Shown here: positions 48,612 to 56,850 of the stretch, one piece after another
Numbering within the stretch: position 1 is the first letter of the stretch
Layout of the letters: each line of letters starts with the position of its first letter
Assembly: GCA_030522375.1 (NCBI GenBank)
Contig: CP130488.1
Location: 930,001 to 994,000, forward strand
Direction: 5' to 3'
Source: Methanosuratincola petrocarbonis
GTDB lineage: Archaea > Thermoproteota > Methanomethylicia > Methanomethylicales > Methanomethylicaceae
Length of the DNA: 64,000 bases
Position numbers and translations under genes: made by a program
Notes under the pieces: model-generated
What the model saw: the letters and a program-made list of their open reading frames with translations, nothing else
Databases searched by the model: none
Told to the model about the DNA's origin: nothing

Positions 48612-49085
48612 TTGAAGAGTAAGGTTGAAGCCAAAGGATTATCAGGCTTGAGCAAGTGCTTCCGTACCGCGGTTGAGAGCCTTGGGAAGGAGGGAGACGT
48701 ACTGTTTGTCGGCTCACCTTTCACCTGCCTGCCGTTTGCAGAGTTCCTGTGTTACGGCATAAGGGATTTCCCTCTGAAGCCATTCTTCATGCCATCATTG
48801 GAATCGAGCAAGATAAGGGAGCTTGTGAAGGACGAAGGTTACGGCTACCAGCTCGGCGGATTGAAGGCAGGCACTGATTATCGGATAGTAACTTTACTTG
48901 GCGGGCTTGCGATCCCGAAGTACGGGGTCCCGCCAAAGGCCCTTAAGGAGTCGATCGACTGCCTGCCTGGCCGTAAGGACACGATTGCAGTGTGCTTCCA
49001 AGGGTCGCTCAGGAGCCCAGACTGGACAAGCACTTTCCAGTTCAAGTATTTAATAGACACGGACCTAGCTGTGACTATGGAGTAG
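48612..49085 (+). CDS. DUF2124 family protein, methanogen-associated
   Basis: About 157 residues. Family blocks: GLSGLSKCFRTAVES, DVLFVGSPFTCLPFAEFLCY followed by GIRD, YRIVTLLGGLAIPKYGV and DTIAVCFQGSLRSPDW. It looks like a compact alpha/beta (Rossmann-like) protein with conserved cysteines in FTCLPFAEF and VCFQG. DUF2124 is found mostly in methanogens and is unassigned. GGGGTG at 48600-48605 is the best Shine-Dalgarno and points to TTG 48612; GTG 48603 is also in frame. A TATTTTTATAG-like box is near 48560. The gamma carbonic anhydrase gene follows after 6 bp. Confidence 0.82.
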   Translation: MKSKVEAKGLSGLSKCFRTAVESLGKEGDVLFVGSPFTCLPFAEFLCYGIRDFPLKPFFMPSLESSKIRELVKDEGYGYQLGGLKAGTDYRIVTLLGGLAIPKYGVPPKALKESIDCLPGRKDTIAVCFQGSLRSPDWTSTFQFKYLIDTDLAVTME

Positions 49086-49091
49086 TTGGGA

Positions 49092-49604
49092 ATGATAAGA
49101 GAGCTGCAAGGCATTAGACCGCAGATCGACCCCAAGGCATTCGTCCATGAGGATGCAGTGGTTATCGGCGATGTGATAATCGAAGAAGGGGCAAACGTGT
49201 GGCCCTGTGCAGTCCTGCGGGGGGACATCGAGCGCATAATAATCAAGAGCGGCGCGAGCATACAGGACGGCGCAATCCTCCACACCGACAAGGGTTACCC
49301 CACAAACGTGGGAAAGGGGACAGTGGTTGGGCACGGCTGCATCATCCATGGTTGCAGGATAGGAAACAACACGCTCGTAGGGATGGGGGCAATCATTTTG
49401 ACCGGCGCAGAGATAGGCGACGACTGCGTGATAGGCGCTGGTGCGCTTATACCTGAAGGCAAGACGGTCCCCTCTGGAAGTGTAATGATGGGCCTACCCG
49501 CAAAGAGTGTCAGGAACATAGAGGAGAGGGACAAGGAGAGGATAAGGGAGACCGCTGGGGCATACCACGAACTGGTCAAGAGGTACAGAAGCGCGCCGCC
49601 ATGA
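49092..49604 (+). CDS. Gamma-class carbonic anhydrase family protein
   Basis: About 170 residues of left-handed beta-helix hexapeptide repeats: FVHEDAVVIGDVIIEEGANV, RGDIERIIIKSGASIQDGAI, HTDKGYPTNVGKGTVVGHGC, IIHGCRIGNNTLVGMGAIIL. The three zinc-ligand histidines are recognisable (LHTDKG, VGHGC, IIHGC), so catalysis is possible, although the catalytic acidic loop of the Methanosarcina Cam enzyme is absent (Cam-H/CcmM-short type). ATG 49092 or TTG 49086 starts it. It is cotranscribed with DUF2124. Role: CO2/bicarbonate balance, by family. Confidence 0.9.
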   Translation: MIRELQGIRPQIDPKAFVHEDAVVIGDVIIEEGANVWPCAVLRGDIERIIIKSGASIQDGAILHTDKGYPTNVGKGTVVGHGCIIHGCRIGNNTLVGMGAIILTGAEIGDDCVIGAGALIPEGKTVPSGSVMMGLPAKSVRNIEERDKERIRETAGAYHELVKRYRSAPP

Positions 49605-49618
49605 TGGATCTCTAAGCT

Positions 49619-49816
49619 CTATTTTTTACCCTTCCCCCTTTCTGCGAACAGGATCAAAGCCAGCCCGATGCAGAAGACGACAATGCTAAGGATCTGCGGG
49701 AGGAGGGTCTGTTCCCCAACGCCGGATCTGGAAAGGTAGGCGTAGGTGAAGGCAGGGATAAAGGCCAGGATGAGACCCGCCAAATAGAAGATGTTCTTAA
49801 TCTCCAAGGCGATCAA
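49619..49816 (-). CDS. Very small two-helix membrane protein
   Basis: 65 residues, with membrane segments at ~9-28 (IFYLAGLILAFIPAFTYAYL) and ~39-57 (LPQILSIVVFCIGLALILFA) and a basic end (RGKGKK). It overlaps the end of the upstream 146-residue gene by 4 bp (ATGA), which supports translation. No family recognised. Confidence 0.62.
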   Translation of the reverse strand: MIALEIKNIFYLAGLILAFIPAFTYAYLSRSGVGEQTLLPQILSIVVFCIGLALILFAERGKGKK

Positions 49817-50253
49817 CCTTTTGGTGCGTACAACTTGAGGTTCGGGAAGGCGGACAGCAGCGCTTTGACGAGGGAGATCGGGGGATCGTCCAAGCTCCCG
49901 AATCCGACGACTGCAACCTTGTCCGGGTAAATGTGGATGTACCGGTCAAGGTCGAACCTGAAAGTCGTCTCTTTCGGCCCGAACGTCACTTTGAATGGGA
50001 CTTTTTTGGGAATCAGGATGCTGGCAGAATTCATCACGAACTCTTTCTGCGCAGATGGGACCTTCCTCACAGACTTCCTCACCCTGATACCTTTTGTCTC
50101 CTCTTTGGACAGTGATATCTTGACTACCCCTTTCGCTTCAGAGACGCATACTTCATCGCCCTCAAATCTTACCTCAAAGGGCTTTCCCTGGTCCAGGAAT
50201 GCCTTGATCTCTCCGAGTTTTGGGGAGGCAGCATTCTCACTCAATGTGCTCAC
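49813..50253 (-). CDS. Uncharacterised soluble protein
   Basis: 146 residues from GTG 50253. The sequence alternates short beta-like stretches (KPFEVRFEGDEVCVSEAKGV, VPFKVTFGPKETTFRFDLDR, KVAVVGFGSLDDPPISLV) with charged loops, suggesting two related beta domains, each with a PFxVxFG/E phrase (residues ~25 and ~85). That internal repeat is visible by eye only. It is followed by the two-helix membrane gene with a 4-bp overlap. No catalytic motif and no known family. Confidence 0.65.
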   Translation of the reverse strand: MSTLSENAASPKLGEIKAFLDQGKPFEVRFEGDEVCVSEAKGVVKISLSKEETKGIRVRKSVRKVPSAQKEFVMNSASILIPKKVPFKVTFGPKETTFRFDLDRYIHIYPDKVAVVGFGSLDDPPISLVKALLSAFPNLKLYAPKG

Positions 50254-50398
50254 CGACGTAGGTATCAGCGCTGCCCTGTTTTAAGGGTATCCTTCACAAA
50301 ACTCCCCATAAATAGGCAATTACAGATGTCAAAGAAAAGACCGTAACTGTTAAAAATAATGCTAGTTACTGACTACCCATATTCAGGAGTGCTTGAGA

Positions 50399-50962
50399 AT
50401 GCTCGAGATCAGGTGGCACGGCAGGGGAGGGCAGGGCGCAGTCACAGCTGCAGAGATCCTGGCGACGAGCGTCATAAACGAAGGCAAATACGCGCAGGCA
50501 TTTGCGGCATTCGGCCCAGAGAGGAGGGGGGCGCCCGTCCTGGCGTTCACAAGGATAAGCGATAGTGAGATCCTGACCAGGTGCCAGATATATGAACCTG
50601 ACATAATAGTCGTACTCGACAAGAACCTCTGCACAATGGAAGGGGTGGGCGACGGGCTTAAGGACGGCGGCACCGTTGTGCTAAATACCGACCAGAAAGC
50701 GGAAGACTACCTCCAGATCTTCGGCAATGCAGGGAAGATTGCCGTAGTCGACGCGACCGAGATCGCCCTAAGGGAGCTTGGCACGCCCATAACAAACACG
50801 GCGATCCTGGGGGCGCTGGTAAGGGCTTCTGGCGTAGTGAGGCTGGAAACCCTCGAGGAGGTAATGAAGCAGAGGTTCAAGCAATTTGCCGAAAAGAACG
50901 TCAATGCGGTGAAGAGGGCATTCGAAGGGACAGTACTCTTTGAGGCGGGTGCGAAGAAATGA
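50399..50962 (+). CDS. porC: Pyruvate:ferredoxin oxidoreductase, gamma subunit
   Basis: About 187 residues. The subunit signature is EIRWHGRGGQGAVTAAEILA, then FAAFGPERRGAPVLAFTRIS and PITNTAILGALVRASGVVRL. PorCDAB interconverts pyruvate and CoA with acetyl-CoA, CO2 and reduced ferredoxin; in an autotrophic methanogen it usually runs towards pyruvate. ATG 50399 has CAGGAG about 9 nt upstream; TTG 50393 is also in frame. First of four overlapping genes, with a TATA-like TTAAAAATAAT at 50350-50360. Confidence 0.94.
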   Translation: MLEIRWHGRGGQGAVTAAEILATSVINEGKYAQAFAAFGPERRGAPVLAFTRISDSEILTRCQIYEPDIIVVLDKNLCTMEGVGDGLKDGGTVVLNTDQKAEDYLQIFGNAGKIAVVDATEIALRELGTPITNTAILGALVRASGVVRLETLEEVMKQRFKQFAEKNVNAVKRAFEGTVLFEAGAKK

Positions 50963-51255
50963 AGTGCGTGAAAACCACACTCAAGGGATGGAGGGAGATC
51001 CCAGAGGGGGGCGCGATAACAGAGCCCGGTAGCTCGGTCAACTTCGACGTGACGGCATGGAGGACTTCCAGCCCTGTGATTGACCAGAACAAGTGCACAA
51101 AGTGCGGGATGTGCTTCCTCTATTGCCCGGATTCTGCGATCGAGATCGACGAGGCAGGGAACTACCGCGTAAACCTGTCTTATTGCAAGGGCTGCGGGAT
51201 CTGTGCGAAGGGGTGCGCGCCCAAGGCGATTATGATGGTGAAGGAGGGGCACTGA
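50959..51255 (+). CDS. porD: Pyruvate:ferredoxin oxidoreductase, delta (ferredoxin) subunit
   Basis: 98 residues with two [4Fe-4S] motifs, CTKCGMCFLYCP and CKGCGICAKGCAPKA, carrying electrons from the thiamine site to external ferredoxin. The N-terminal half (TTLKGWREIPEGGAITEPGS) is the usual subunit-binding arm. It overlaps porC by 4 bp and shares one base with porA (TGATG). Confidence 0.95.
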   Translation: MKCVKTTLKGWREIPEGGAITEPGSSVNFDVTAWRTSSPVIDQNKCTKCGMCFLYCPDSAIEIDEAGNYRVNLSYCKGCGICAKGCAPKAIMMVKEGH

Positions 51256-52421
51256 TGGGCAGAAGGGTTGGGATCAGCGGCAATTACGCTGTGGCATACG
51301 CGGTCAAGATGGCAGATGTAGACATGATCGCCGCGTATCCGATTACGCCGCAGACTACGATCGTGGAGAAGCTCTCGGAGTTTGTTGCAAACGGTGAGCT
51401 TGACGCGAGCTACATGAATGTCGAGTCGGAGCACTCTGCGATAAGCGCCTGCGTCGGTGCCTCGCTTACAGGGGCCAGGGTCTTCACTGCGACATCCTCG
51501 CAGGGGCTGGCGCTCATGCATGAGATACTGTTCATGGCATCGGCGCTAAGGACGCCCATCGTAATGGCAAACGTCAACAGGGCGCTCTCCGCCCCGCTGA
51601 ACATCTGGAATGACCATTCAGACGCGATGGCCCAGAGGGACGCAGGCTGGATACAGCTGTGGGTCAGGTCGGCGCAGGAGGCATTCGACACCACGGTCGA
51701 GGCATTCAAGATCGCAGAGGAGTCCCGCCTCCCTGTGATGGTGAACTTGGACGGCTTCATAGTCAGCCACATGTACGAGCCCGTGGAGCTGCCTGATGAG
51801 GAAGAGGTCAAAAAATTCATACCCTCAAGGCCCCTCGAGAACAGGATTTCGACAAAGAGTGCCCATGCAGTCGGGGTCGTGGGACCGCCCGAATACTACT
51901 ATGAGATGAAGTACCAGGCAATCGACGCGATCGAGAAGAGCAGAGTGAAGATCAAGGAGATCGACAGGGAATTCAACTCCAGGTTCGGGAAGAGCTACGG
52001 GGAGGTCGAGGCTTACGGGATGGACGGGGCGGATGCTGCGCTGATAGTCATGGGTTCCATCTTCGGCTCGGCCAAGGAGGTCGCCAATTCCCTCCGCGAG
52101 GAGGGCAAGAAGGTTGGTGTCATATCCCTGAGGGTATTCAGGCCTTTCCCGATCCAGGAGCTCAGGAAGGCGGTCGAGGGGATAAAGGCTGTTGGCGTAG
52201 TGGACAGGGCCACAACCCCAGGAGGGGTTGGGAACCCGCTCTACAACGAGATAGCGACAGCACTCTACGACATGCCTGATAGACCGGCAATTCAGGGCTT
52301 CGTCGCCGGTCTCGGAGGCAGAGATATCAGGCAGGATGACTTTAGGCTGATGTACAGCGCGACCGAAAAAGCCGCGAGAGAGGGAGCAGGTCGCTGCATG
52401 TATGTGGGGCTGAGAGAATGA
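51255..52421 (+). CDS. porA: Pyruvate:ferredoxin oxidoreductase, alpha subunit
   Basis: 388 residues from ATG 51255; the open frame from 51093 is the porD region in another frame. Family features: GNYAVAYAVKMADVDMIAAY followed by PITPQTTIVE, ESEHSAISACVGASLTGARV, TSSQGLALMHEILFMASALR and NVNRALSAPLNIWNDHSD. The C-terminal domain has the DGADAALIVMGSIFGSAKEV and VGVVDRATTPGGVGNPL blocks. The clear PorA match argues for pyruvate rather than 2-oxoglutarate or 2-oxoisovalerate. It overlaps porB by 4 bp. Confidence 0.94.
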   Translation: MGRRVGISGNYAVAYAVKMADVDMIAAYPITPQTTIVEKLSEFVANGELDASYMNVESEHSAISACVGASLTGARVFTATSSQGLALMHEILFMASALRTPIVMANVNRALSAPLNIWNDHSDAMAQRDAGWIQLWVRSAQEAFDTTVEAFKIAEESRLPVMVNLDGFIVSHMYEPVELPDEEEVKKFIPSRPLENRISTKSAHAVGVVGPPEYYYEMKYQAIDAIEKSRVKIKEIDREFNSRFGKSYGEVEAYGMDGADAALIVMGSIFGSAKEVANSLREEGKKVGVISLRVFRPFPIQELRKAVEGIKAVGVVDRATTPGGVGNPLYNEIATALYDMPDRPAIQGFVAGLGGRDIRQDDFRLMYSATEKAAREGAGRCMYVGLRE

Positions 52422-53344
52422 GCAAGGTCTTCAAATCGGTCAAGGACGTTCCTAAAGAGGAGCTTCTGGCGCCAGGTCACAGGCTGTGTGCGGGCTGCGC
52501 TGCAGGGACGGCTGTGAGGCAGATCCTCAAGGCATCTGGAAGGGATACGGTCGTCGTAAGCCCGACAGGCTGCCTTGAAGTCTCCACCAGCTACTTCCCG
52601 CAGAGCGCATGGAGGGTGCCTTGGGTGCACGTGGCTTTTGAGAACGCAGCAGCCGTCGCGTCAGGCATATCGAATGCCCTGAAAACCCTGCAGAGGAAAG
52701 GCAAATCAGTAGAGAAGGCGGATGTGATCGCGATAGGCGGAGATGGTGGGACATTTGACATCGGGCTCCAGTCGCTAAGCGGTGCTCTGGAGAGGGGCGA
52801 CGACATCCTGTACATCTGCTACGATAACGAGGCGTACATGAACACAGGAATCCAGCGCAGCTCTGCTACTCCGTTCGGGGCGGCTACAACTACATCGCCA
52901 CCCGGGAAGAGGTCGATCGGGCAGAGGACTGAGAAGAAGGATCTCGTTGGCATTGCAATAGCGCATGGGATACCTTATGCGGCCACGGCCTGCCCATCCT
53001 ACCCATTCGACTTGATGAACAAGGTGAGAAGGGGGCTGGACGTTGATGGACCAGCACTCATCCACGTGCTCGCGCCGTGCCCCACAGGGTGGAGGACGGA
53101 CACCAGCGACAGTATCGAGCTCGGCAAGCTCGCGGTCCTGACGGGCCTATGGCCTTTGTACGAGGTTGTCAACGGAGAGGTGAAACTGACTGTACAGGTT
53201 CCCCGGAGGGAGCCAGTCACGAAGTACCTCAAGGCACAGGGCAGGTTCAGGCACCTGGACGAGGATACCGTGAAGAAGATACAGGAGAAGGCGGACAGGC
53301 TCGCGAAGAGGTTCGGTATGGGGCCATTAAGAGAACAGCAGTGA
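52418..53344 (+). CDS. porB: Pyruvate:ferredoxin oxidoreductase, beta subunit (TPP-binding)
   Basis: 308 residues. It binds thiamine diphosphate and a [4Fe-4S] cluster: GHRLCAGCAAGTAVRQIL (CxxC ligands), SPTGCLEVSTSYFPQSAWRV, the GDGGTFDIGLQSLSGALERG diphosphate-binding motif, YDNEAYMNTGIQRSSATPFG and VLAPCPTGW. Together with PorA it forms the active site. Last por gene; the signal peptidase frame follows at once, so a polycistronic message is likely although the functions are unrelated. Confidence 0.95.
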   Translation: MSKVFKSVKDVPKEELLAPGHRLCAGCAAGTAVRQILKASGRDTVVVSPTGCLEVSTSYFPQSAWRVPWVHVAFENAAAVASGISNALKTLQRKGKSVEKADVIAIGGDGGTFDIGLQSLSGALERGDDILYICYDNEAYMNTGIQRSSATPFGAATTTSPPGKRSIGQRTEKKDLVGIAIAHGIPYAATACPSYPFDLMNKVRRGLDVDGPALIHVLAPCPTGWRTDTSDSIELGKLAVLTGLWPLYEVVNGEVKLTVQVPRREPVTKYLKAQGRFRHLDEDTVKKIQEKADRLAKRFGMGPLREQQ

Positions 53345-53349
53345 TCCGG

Positions 53350-53928
53350 ATGGGTCTAAACTTCAGGGCAACGCTGATAACAGCCCTAATATTTTTTGTA
53401 GTCTTCGTAGGCGCAGTCTACACAATAAGGACCGTCTCAGGGACCAACCTGCCAGTCGCAGCCGTCCAGTCTGGGAGCATGGAACCCAACATCCCTACAG
53501 GCGCGCTGATATTTGTGCAGGCAGTGGATCCATCGGAGATCGTGGCTGGTCCGCCCCCGGTGGGCGATACGGTAATATATGTACAGCCAGGAACGCACGT
53601 TTCGGACTATTTCATATTCACATCGTACGATCCGCTTCCGATCTCCCATAGGGCGATAGACAAGGTTGAGGTTAACGGCACTTACTACTTCTTGACCAAG
53701 GGGGACGCTAACATCTACCCTGACCAGAGTCCTTCAAACCCCCTGAGCTGGGTTCCGGAGGACAGGATAATAGGCAAGGTAGTCTACTCAATCCCATACC
53801 TTGGCTATCCTTTCCTTTGGTTTAAGAACATCTGGCTCGTCTCGCTTGTGATCCTGATAGTGATAATCATAATAATCCTGCCCTCTGGCGAAAAAGAGAG
53901 CGCAAAAAGGATGGAAGGATCTGTTTAG
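53350..53928 (+). CDS. Signal peptidase I, archaeal/ER type
   Basis: 192 residues. Membrane segments lie near both ends (TLITALIFFVVFVGAVYTIR; IWLVSLVILIVIIIIILP). The catalytic Ser43 is in VQSGSMEPNIPTGAL, and His100 in ISHRAIDKV replaces the bacterial lysine, as in ER/archaeal enzymes; the Asp region is LTKGDANIYPDQ. It removes Sec signal peptides on the outer face of the membrane. ATG 53350 was chosen; GTG 53341 overlaps the porB stop and is in frame. The intervening bases lack a promoter, suggesting readthrough from por. Confidence 0.92.
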   Translation: MGLNFRATLITALIFFVVFVGAVYTIRTVSGTNLPVAAVQSGSMEPNIPTGALIFVQAVDPSEIVAGPPPVGDTVIYVQPGTHVSDYFIFTSYDPLPISHRAIDKVEVNGTYYFLTKGDANIYPDQSPSNPLSWVPEDRIIGKVVYSIPYLGYPFLWFKNIWLVSLVILIVIIIIILPSGEKESAKRMEGSV

Positions 53929-53940
53929 AAATAAAAAAGC

Positions 53941-53948
53941 TTTATAAA
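53941..53948 (+). promoter_or_regulatory. TATA box of the tbp gene
   Basis: TTTATAAA in an AAGCTTTATAAACC context predicts a transcript start near 53971; GGTGGG at 53985-53990 then precedes ATG 53998. Confidence 0.5.
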
Positions 53949-53997
53949 CCAGATTAAAAAACTTTAAACCTAGTTATTTTGTTCGGTGGGCAGCATA

Positions 53998-54549
53998 ATG
54001 ATCAAGCCATCTGTCAGGATAGAGAATGTCGTCGCCTCTGTGACAATGAACCAGACTATAGATCTCGATGCGATCTCAGGGAATGTGCCAGGGGTGGAGT
54101 ATAATCCGGAGCAGTTCCCGGGGCTCGTCTACAGGATCTCGAAGCCGAGGACTGCGACGCTGATCTTCTCGTCAGGGAAGATGGTGTGCACAGGGGCGAA
54201 ATCGATAAAGGAAGTGCATAATGCCGTCAAGAAGATAATAAAGAACCTGAAGGACAGGAACATCGTGATAATAGGCACCCCCGAGATAATGATTCAGAAT
54301 ATAGTTGCCTCGGCCAACCTTAATGCAGAGGTGAACCTGGAGAAGGCGGCATTTCTGCTCGAGAACGTGATGTATGAGCCCGAGCAGTTCCCGGGGTTGA
54401 TCTACAGGATGGACTCCCCTAAGGTCGTTCTGCTTATCTTCTCGTCAGGGAAGATGGTGTGCACAGGGGCGAAGCAGGAAGACGAGGTAAAGGTAGCAGC
54501 AGACAAGATATACCAGAAGCTGAAGGATCTGGGCGTGCTGTACGAGTAG
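53998..54549 (+). CDS. tbp: TATA-box-binding protein
   Basis: 183 residues made of two direct repeats of the TBP saddle. Repeat 1: RIENVVASVTMNQTIDLDAI, YNPEQFPGLVYRISKPRTAT, LIFSSGKMVCTGAKSIKE. Repeat 2: MIQNIVASANLNAEVNLEKA, YEPEQFPGLIYRMDSPKVVL, LIFSSGKMVCTGAKQEDE. The near-identity of the halves is visible in the DNA as well. ATG 53998 has a strong GGTGGG Shine-Dalgarno; GTG 53986 is in frame but overlaps it. The acidic C-terminal tail of some TBPs is missing. Confidence 0.97.
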   Translation: MIKPSVRIENVVASVTMNQTIDLDAISGNVPGVEYNPEQFPGLVYRISKPRTATLIFSSGKMVCTGAKSIKEVHNAVKKIIKNLKDRNIVIIGTPEIMIQNIVASANLNAEVNLEKAAFLLENVMYEPEQFPGLIYRMDSPKVVLLIFSSGKMVCTGAKQEDEVKVAADKIYQKLKDLGVLYE

Positions 54550-54614
54550 CAGACCATAGAAAAGGACGCCCTGCCACCCAAAATAAAGGGCGAGGTTTTC
54601 TGCGCTATGCGTTG

Positions 54615-54632
54615 GTAAAAGAAAGAAAAAGG
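54615..54632 (-). terminator. T-rich terminator of the CMD-family gene
   Basis: Minus strand CCTTTTTCTTTCTTTTA follows the stop of the gene ending at 54650. Confidence 0.4.
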
Positions 54633-54649
54633 ATAGAAGCGGAAATCGA

Positions 54650-55027
54650 TTACTTTGTTCCGCAGCCCATCTTCTCAAAGGACTTGTCCTTTAGCATCTG
54701 GAGTGCGTCCTTGCAGGCAGTGATCGCGGGCGCCCCTCCGGCGACTGCCACCACGCGTATGGCTTCGATGATCTCGGCGTCGGTAGCCCCTTTGTTGTGC
54801 GCTCCCCTCATGGCTGACACGACGCACTCTTTGCAGTGGCGCTGGGCTCCCATCGCCATAATGAGCAACATCTTGAACTTGGATGGGAGGGCGCCGTCCT
54901 CCTGGACCGCCGTATCGCAGAAATTGTAGAACTCGGCCATCTTCGGGTCTATCTCGGCAGCGATATGCATTATCGCAGGCGTGAACCCCATCTTCTTGTC
55001 GAATTTCTCCTTAAGGGTCTTGGTCAT
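54650..55027 (-). CDS. Carboxymuconolactone decarboxylase / AhpD-like protein
   Basis: 125 residues. The CMD fold is shown by KMLLIMAMGAQRHCKECVVS followed by AMRGAHNKGATDAEIIEAIR; the CxxC (HCKEC) with the downstream His is the AhpD-type redox or proton-relay centre. Probably a thiol-dependent peroxidase partner or disulfide reductase, though many archaeal members are unassigned. ATG 55027 has GGTGG 5 nt upstream; the frame is open to 55051 but earlier residues fall on that signal. The end carries another Cys (KMGCGTK). Single-gene unit. Confidence 0.88.
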   Translation of the reverse strand: MTKTLKEKFDKKMGFTPAIMHIAAEIDPKMAEFYNFCDTAVQEDGALPSKFKMLLIMAMGAQRHCKECVVSAMRGAHNKGATDAEIIEAIRVVAVAGGAPAITACKDALQMLKDKSFEKMGCGTK

Positions 55028-55241
55028 TTTTCCACCAGCTACAATATACATATGAGACCTTTGATCTTAAATCTTTGCCCCAGAGCCGGAGAGAACACAA
55101 GATCGGGATGGATTGTGAAACGATTGTGCGGTTACTTGACTCGCAGATATTGACGATACCGTCTGATAGATAAAGGGTCAGCCCGCCGCCGACCGTGTTA
55201 AATAAGAGGGAGCGGATCTTATCTCTCCTATGGTGTAGAGT

Positions 55242-56798
55242 ATGGAAGGGATCTTCGTCAGCAACTTCATCGAGCCCATCAGGTCGAGATCCAATCTCCC
55301 TGAGAGGGTCCAGGTCCTCGACACAACGCTCAGGGATGGCGAGCAGACGCCAGGGGTCTGCTTCACTCTCGAGGAGAAGATAGAGATCGCGAGGAAGCTG
55401 GACGAGCTCGGGGTGGACGTGATCGAGGCAGGTTTCCCGGTCAACTCTGATGAGGAGTGCAGTACAGTCAAGACGATCAAGAGGGAGAGGCTGAGGGCAA
55501 AGATATGCGGACTTGCAAGGTGCGTGACTAGGGATATAGACGCCTGCATCAGCAGCGAGGTGGACCGCGTCCACATCTTCATCGCGACATCCGACATCCA
55601 CCTCAAGTACAAGCTTAGGATGGACGAAGACAGGGCGCTTGAGCAGGCGCTTGCCGCGACGGACTACGTCAAGGCACACGGGCTCGAATGCGAGTTCTCC
55701 TGCGAGGACGCGACCAGGACACCCGTCGAGAGGCTCTTGCGGTTCTATTCATCGGTCGAGGAGCACGGGGCTGACGTTCACAATGTGCCTGACACTGTTG
55801 GCGTGATGGAGCCAGAGGCGATGTACGACCTCATCAGAAGGCTAAAGGCGGCGCTCAAGAAGCCCGTATCGATGCACTGCCACAATGACTTCGGCCTGGC
55901 AGTAGCCAATACCTTGGCAGGGGTCAAGGCAGGGGCCTCCCAAGTGCATGTCACTGTCAATGGGCTGGGGGAGAGGGCAGGGAATGCGAGCCTCGAGCAG
56001 ACGGTCACTGCCCTCCACGCAATGTACGGGGTAAAGACGGGGATAAGGCTCAACCTCCTGAAGGAGGCATCAAAAGTTGTGGAGAGGGCCAGCATGATCT
56101 CCCTGCCGCCAAACTTCCCTATTGTGGGCAACAATGCCTTCGCCCACGAGGCAGGCATCCATGTCCACGGAGTGCTCGCTAAGGCAGAGAGCTACGAGCC
56201 GCTGACGCCCGAGATGGTAGGCCAGAAGAGGCGGATAGTCATGGGGAAGCACACGGGAAAGCACGGCGTGGCTAACTTCGTCAAGGAGAAGTACAACCTC
56301 ACAGACGAGCAGATCGCTGCAGTTGTAGAGAAGGTAAGGACGCTCGCGATCCACAAGAAGAAGATAATCGAGGAGGATGTCAACGCAGTTGTGAACGAGG
56401 TGCTCGGGAGCGTCCCAGACTCCGAGAGGCTCGTCAAGCTTGACGAGATACTCGTGGTCACGGGGAACAAGATAACCCCAACAGCATCGGTCCAGCTCAC
56501 CCACAACAACCAGAGGCGCGTAGCCGCCGGCATCGGGACGGGTCCGGTCGATGCGCTCGCGAAGGCCATCCAGTCAGCACTCGGCGAGGAGATCAGGCTC
56601 CTGAACTACAAGCTCGAAGCCATCTCAGGCGGGACGGATTCGCTCTGCACTGTCGAGGTAATGACGGAGGACAAGGACGGGAGAACCGCCATGGGGCTCG
56701 CCGTCGGGGGGGACATAGTGATGGCATCGGTGAGTGCGATAATGGAGAGTCTCAACAGGATCTATTCCAAACGGATGAAATGCCAGCGACCCCAATGA
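55242..56798 (+). CDS. leuA: 2-Isopropylmalate synthase (LeuA type)
   Basis: Condenses acetyl-CoA with 2-oxoisovalerate, the first step to leucine. 518 residues. The TIM-barrel catalytic domain has VLDTTLRDGEQTPGV, SMHCHNDFGLAVANTLAG, NGLGERAGNASLEQTV and AFAHEAGIHVHGVL with the metal-binding HxH. The C-terminal ~130 residues are a LeuA allosteric dimer domain (LDEILVVTGNKITPTASVQL, GTGPVDALAKAIQSALG). Citramalate and homocitrate synthases share this build, so specificity is probable rather than certain; the regulatory domain makes leucine or isoleucine feedback likely. A GTTAAATAAG box is near 55197. Confidence 0.9.
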   Translation: MEGIFVSNFIEPIRSRSNLPERVQVLDTTLRDGEQTPGVCFTLEEKIEIARKLDELGVDVIEAGFPVNSDEECSTVKTIKRERLRAKICGLARCVTRDIDACISSEVDRVHIFIATSDIHLKYKLRMDEDRALEQALAATDYVKAHGLECEFSCEDATRTPVERLLRFYSSVEEHGADVHNVPDTVGVMEPEAMYDLIRRLKAALKKPVSMHCHNDFGLAVANTLAGVKAGASQVHVTVNGLGERAGNASLEQTVTALHAMYGVKTGIRLNLLKEASKVVERASMISLPPNFPIVGNNAFAHEAGIHVHGVLAKAESYEPLTPEMVGQKRRIVMGKHTGKHGVANFVKEKYNLTDEQIAAVVEKVRTLAIHKKKIIEEDVNAVVNEVLGSVPDSERLVKLDEILVVTGNKITPTASVQLTHNNQRRVAAGIGTGPVDALAKAIQSALGEEIRLLNYKLEAISGGTDSLCTVEVMTEDKDGRTAMGLAVGGDIVMASVSAIMESLNRIYSKRMKCQRPQ

Positions 56799-56811
56799 AA
56801 TGTCTTGGTGA

Positions 56812-56820
56812 GAAAAAAAG
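56812..56820 (-). terminator. T-tract terminator of cdc48
   Basis: Minus strand CTTTTTTTC lies about 30 nt after the cdc48 stop. Confidence 0.4.
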
Positions 56821-56850
56821 GGAATATAGGAAGGGAAGGGAGATGTCCGC

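Noticed and set aside
52418..53344. 2-Oxoisovalerate or 2-oxoglutarate oxidoreductase instead of pyruvate
   Set aside because: The C-D-A-B subunit order and the PorA/PorB segments fit pyruvate:ferredoxin oxidoreductase best. Specificity is still by homology only.
53986..54549. Tandem-repeat or mobile origin for the duplicated DNA in tbp
   Set aside because: The two similar halves are the ancient internal repeat of every TBP, not a recent duplication.
55052..55241. Possible RNA gene in the gap before leuA
   Set aside because: I searched both strands for the T-loop (GGTTCGAATCC-like) and a cloverleaf and found none here or in other gaps. The stretch reads as promoter plus leader sequence.
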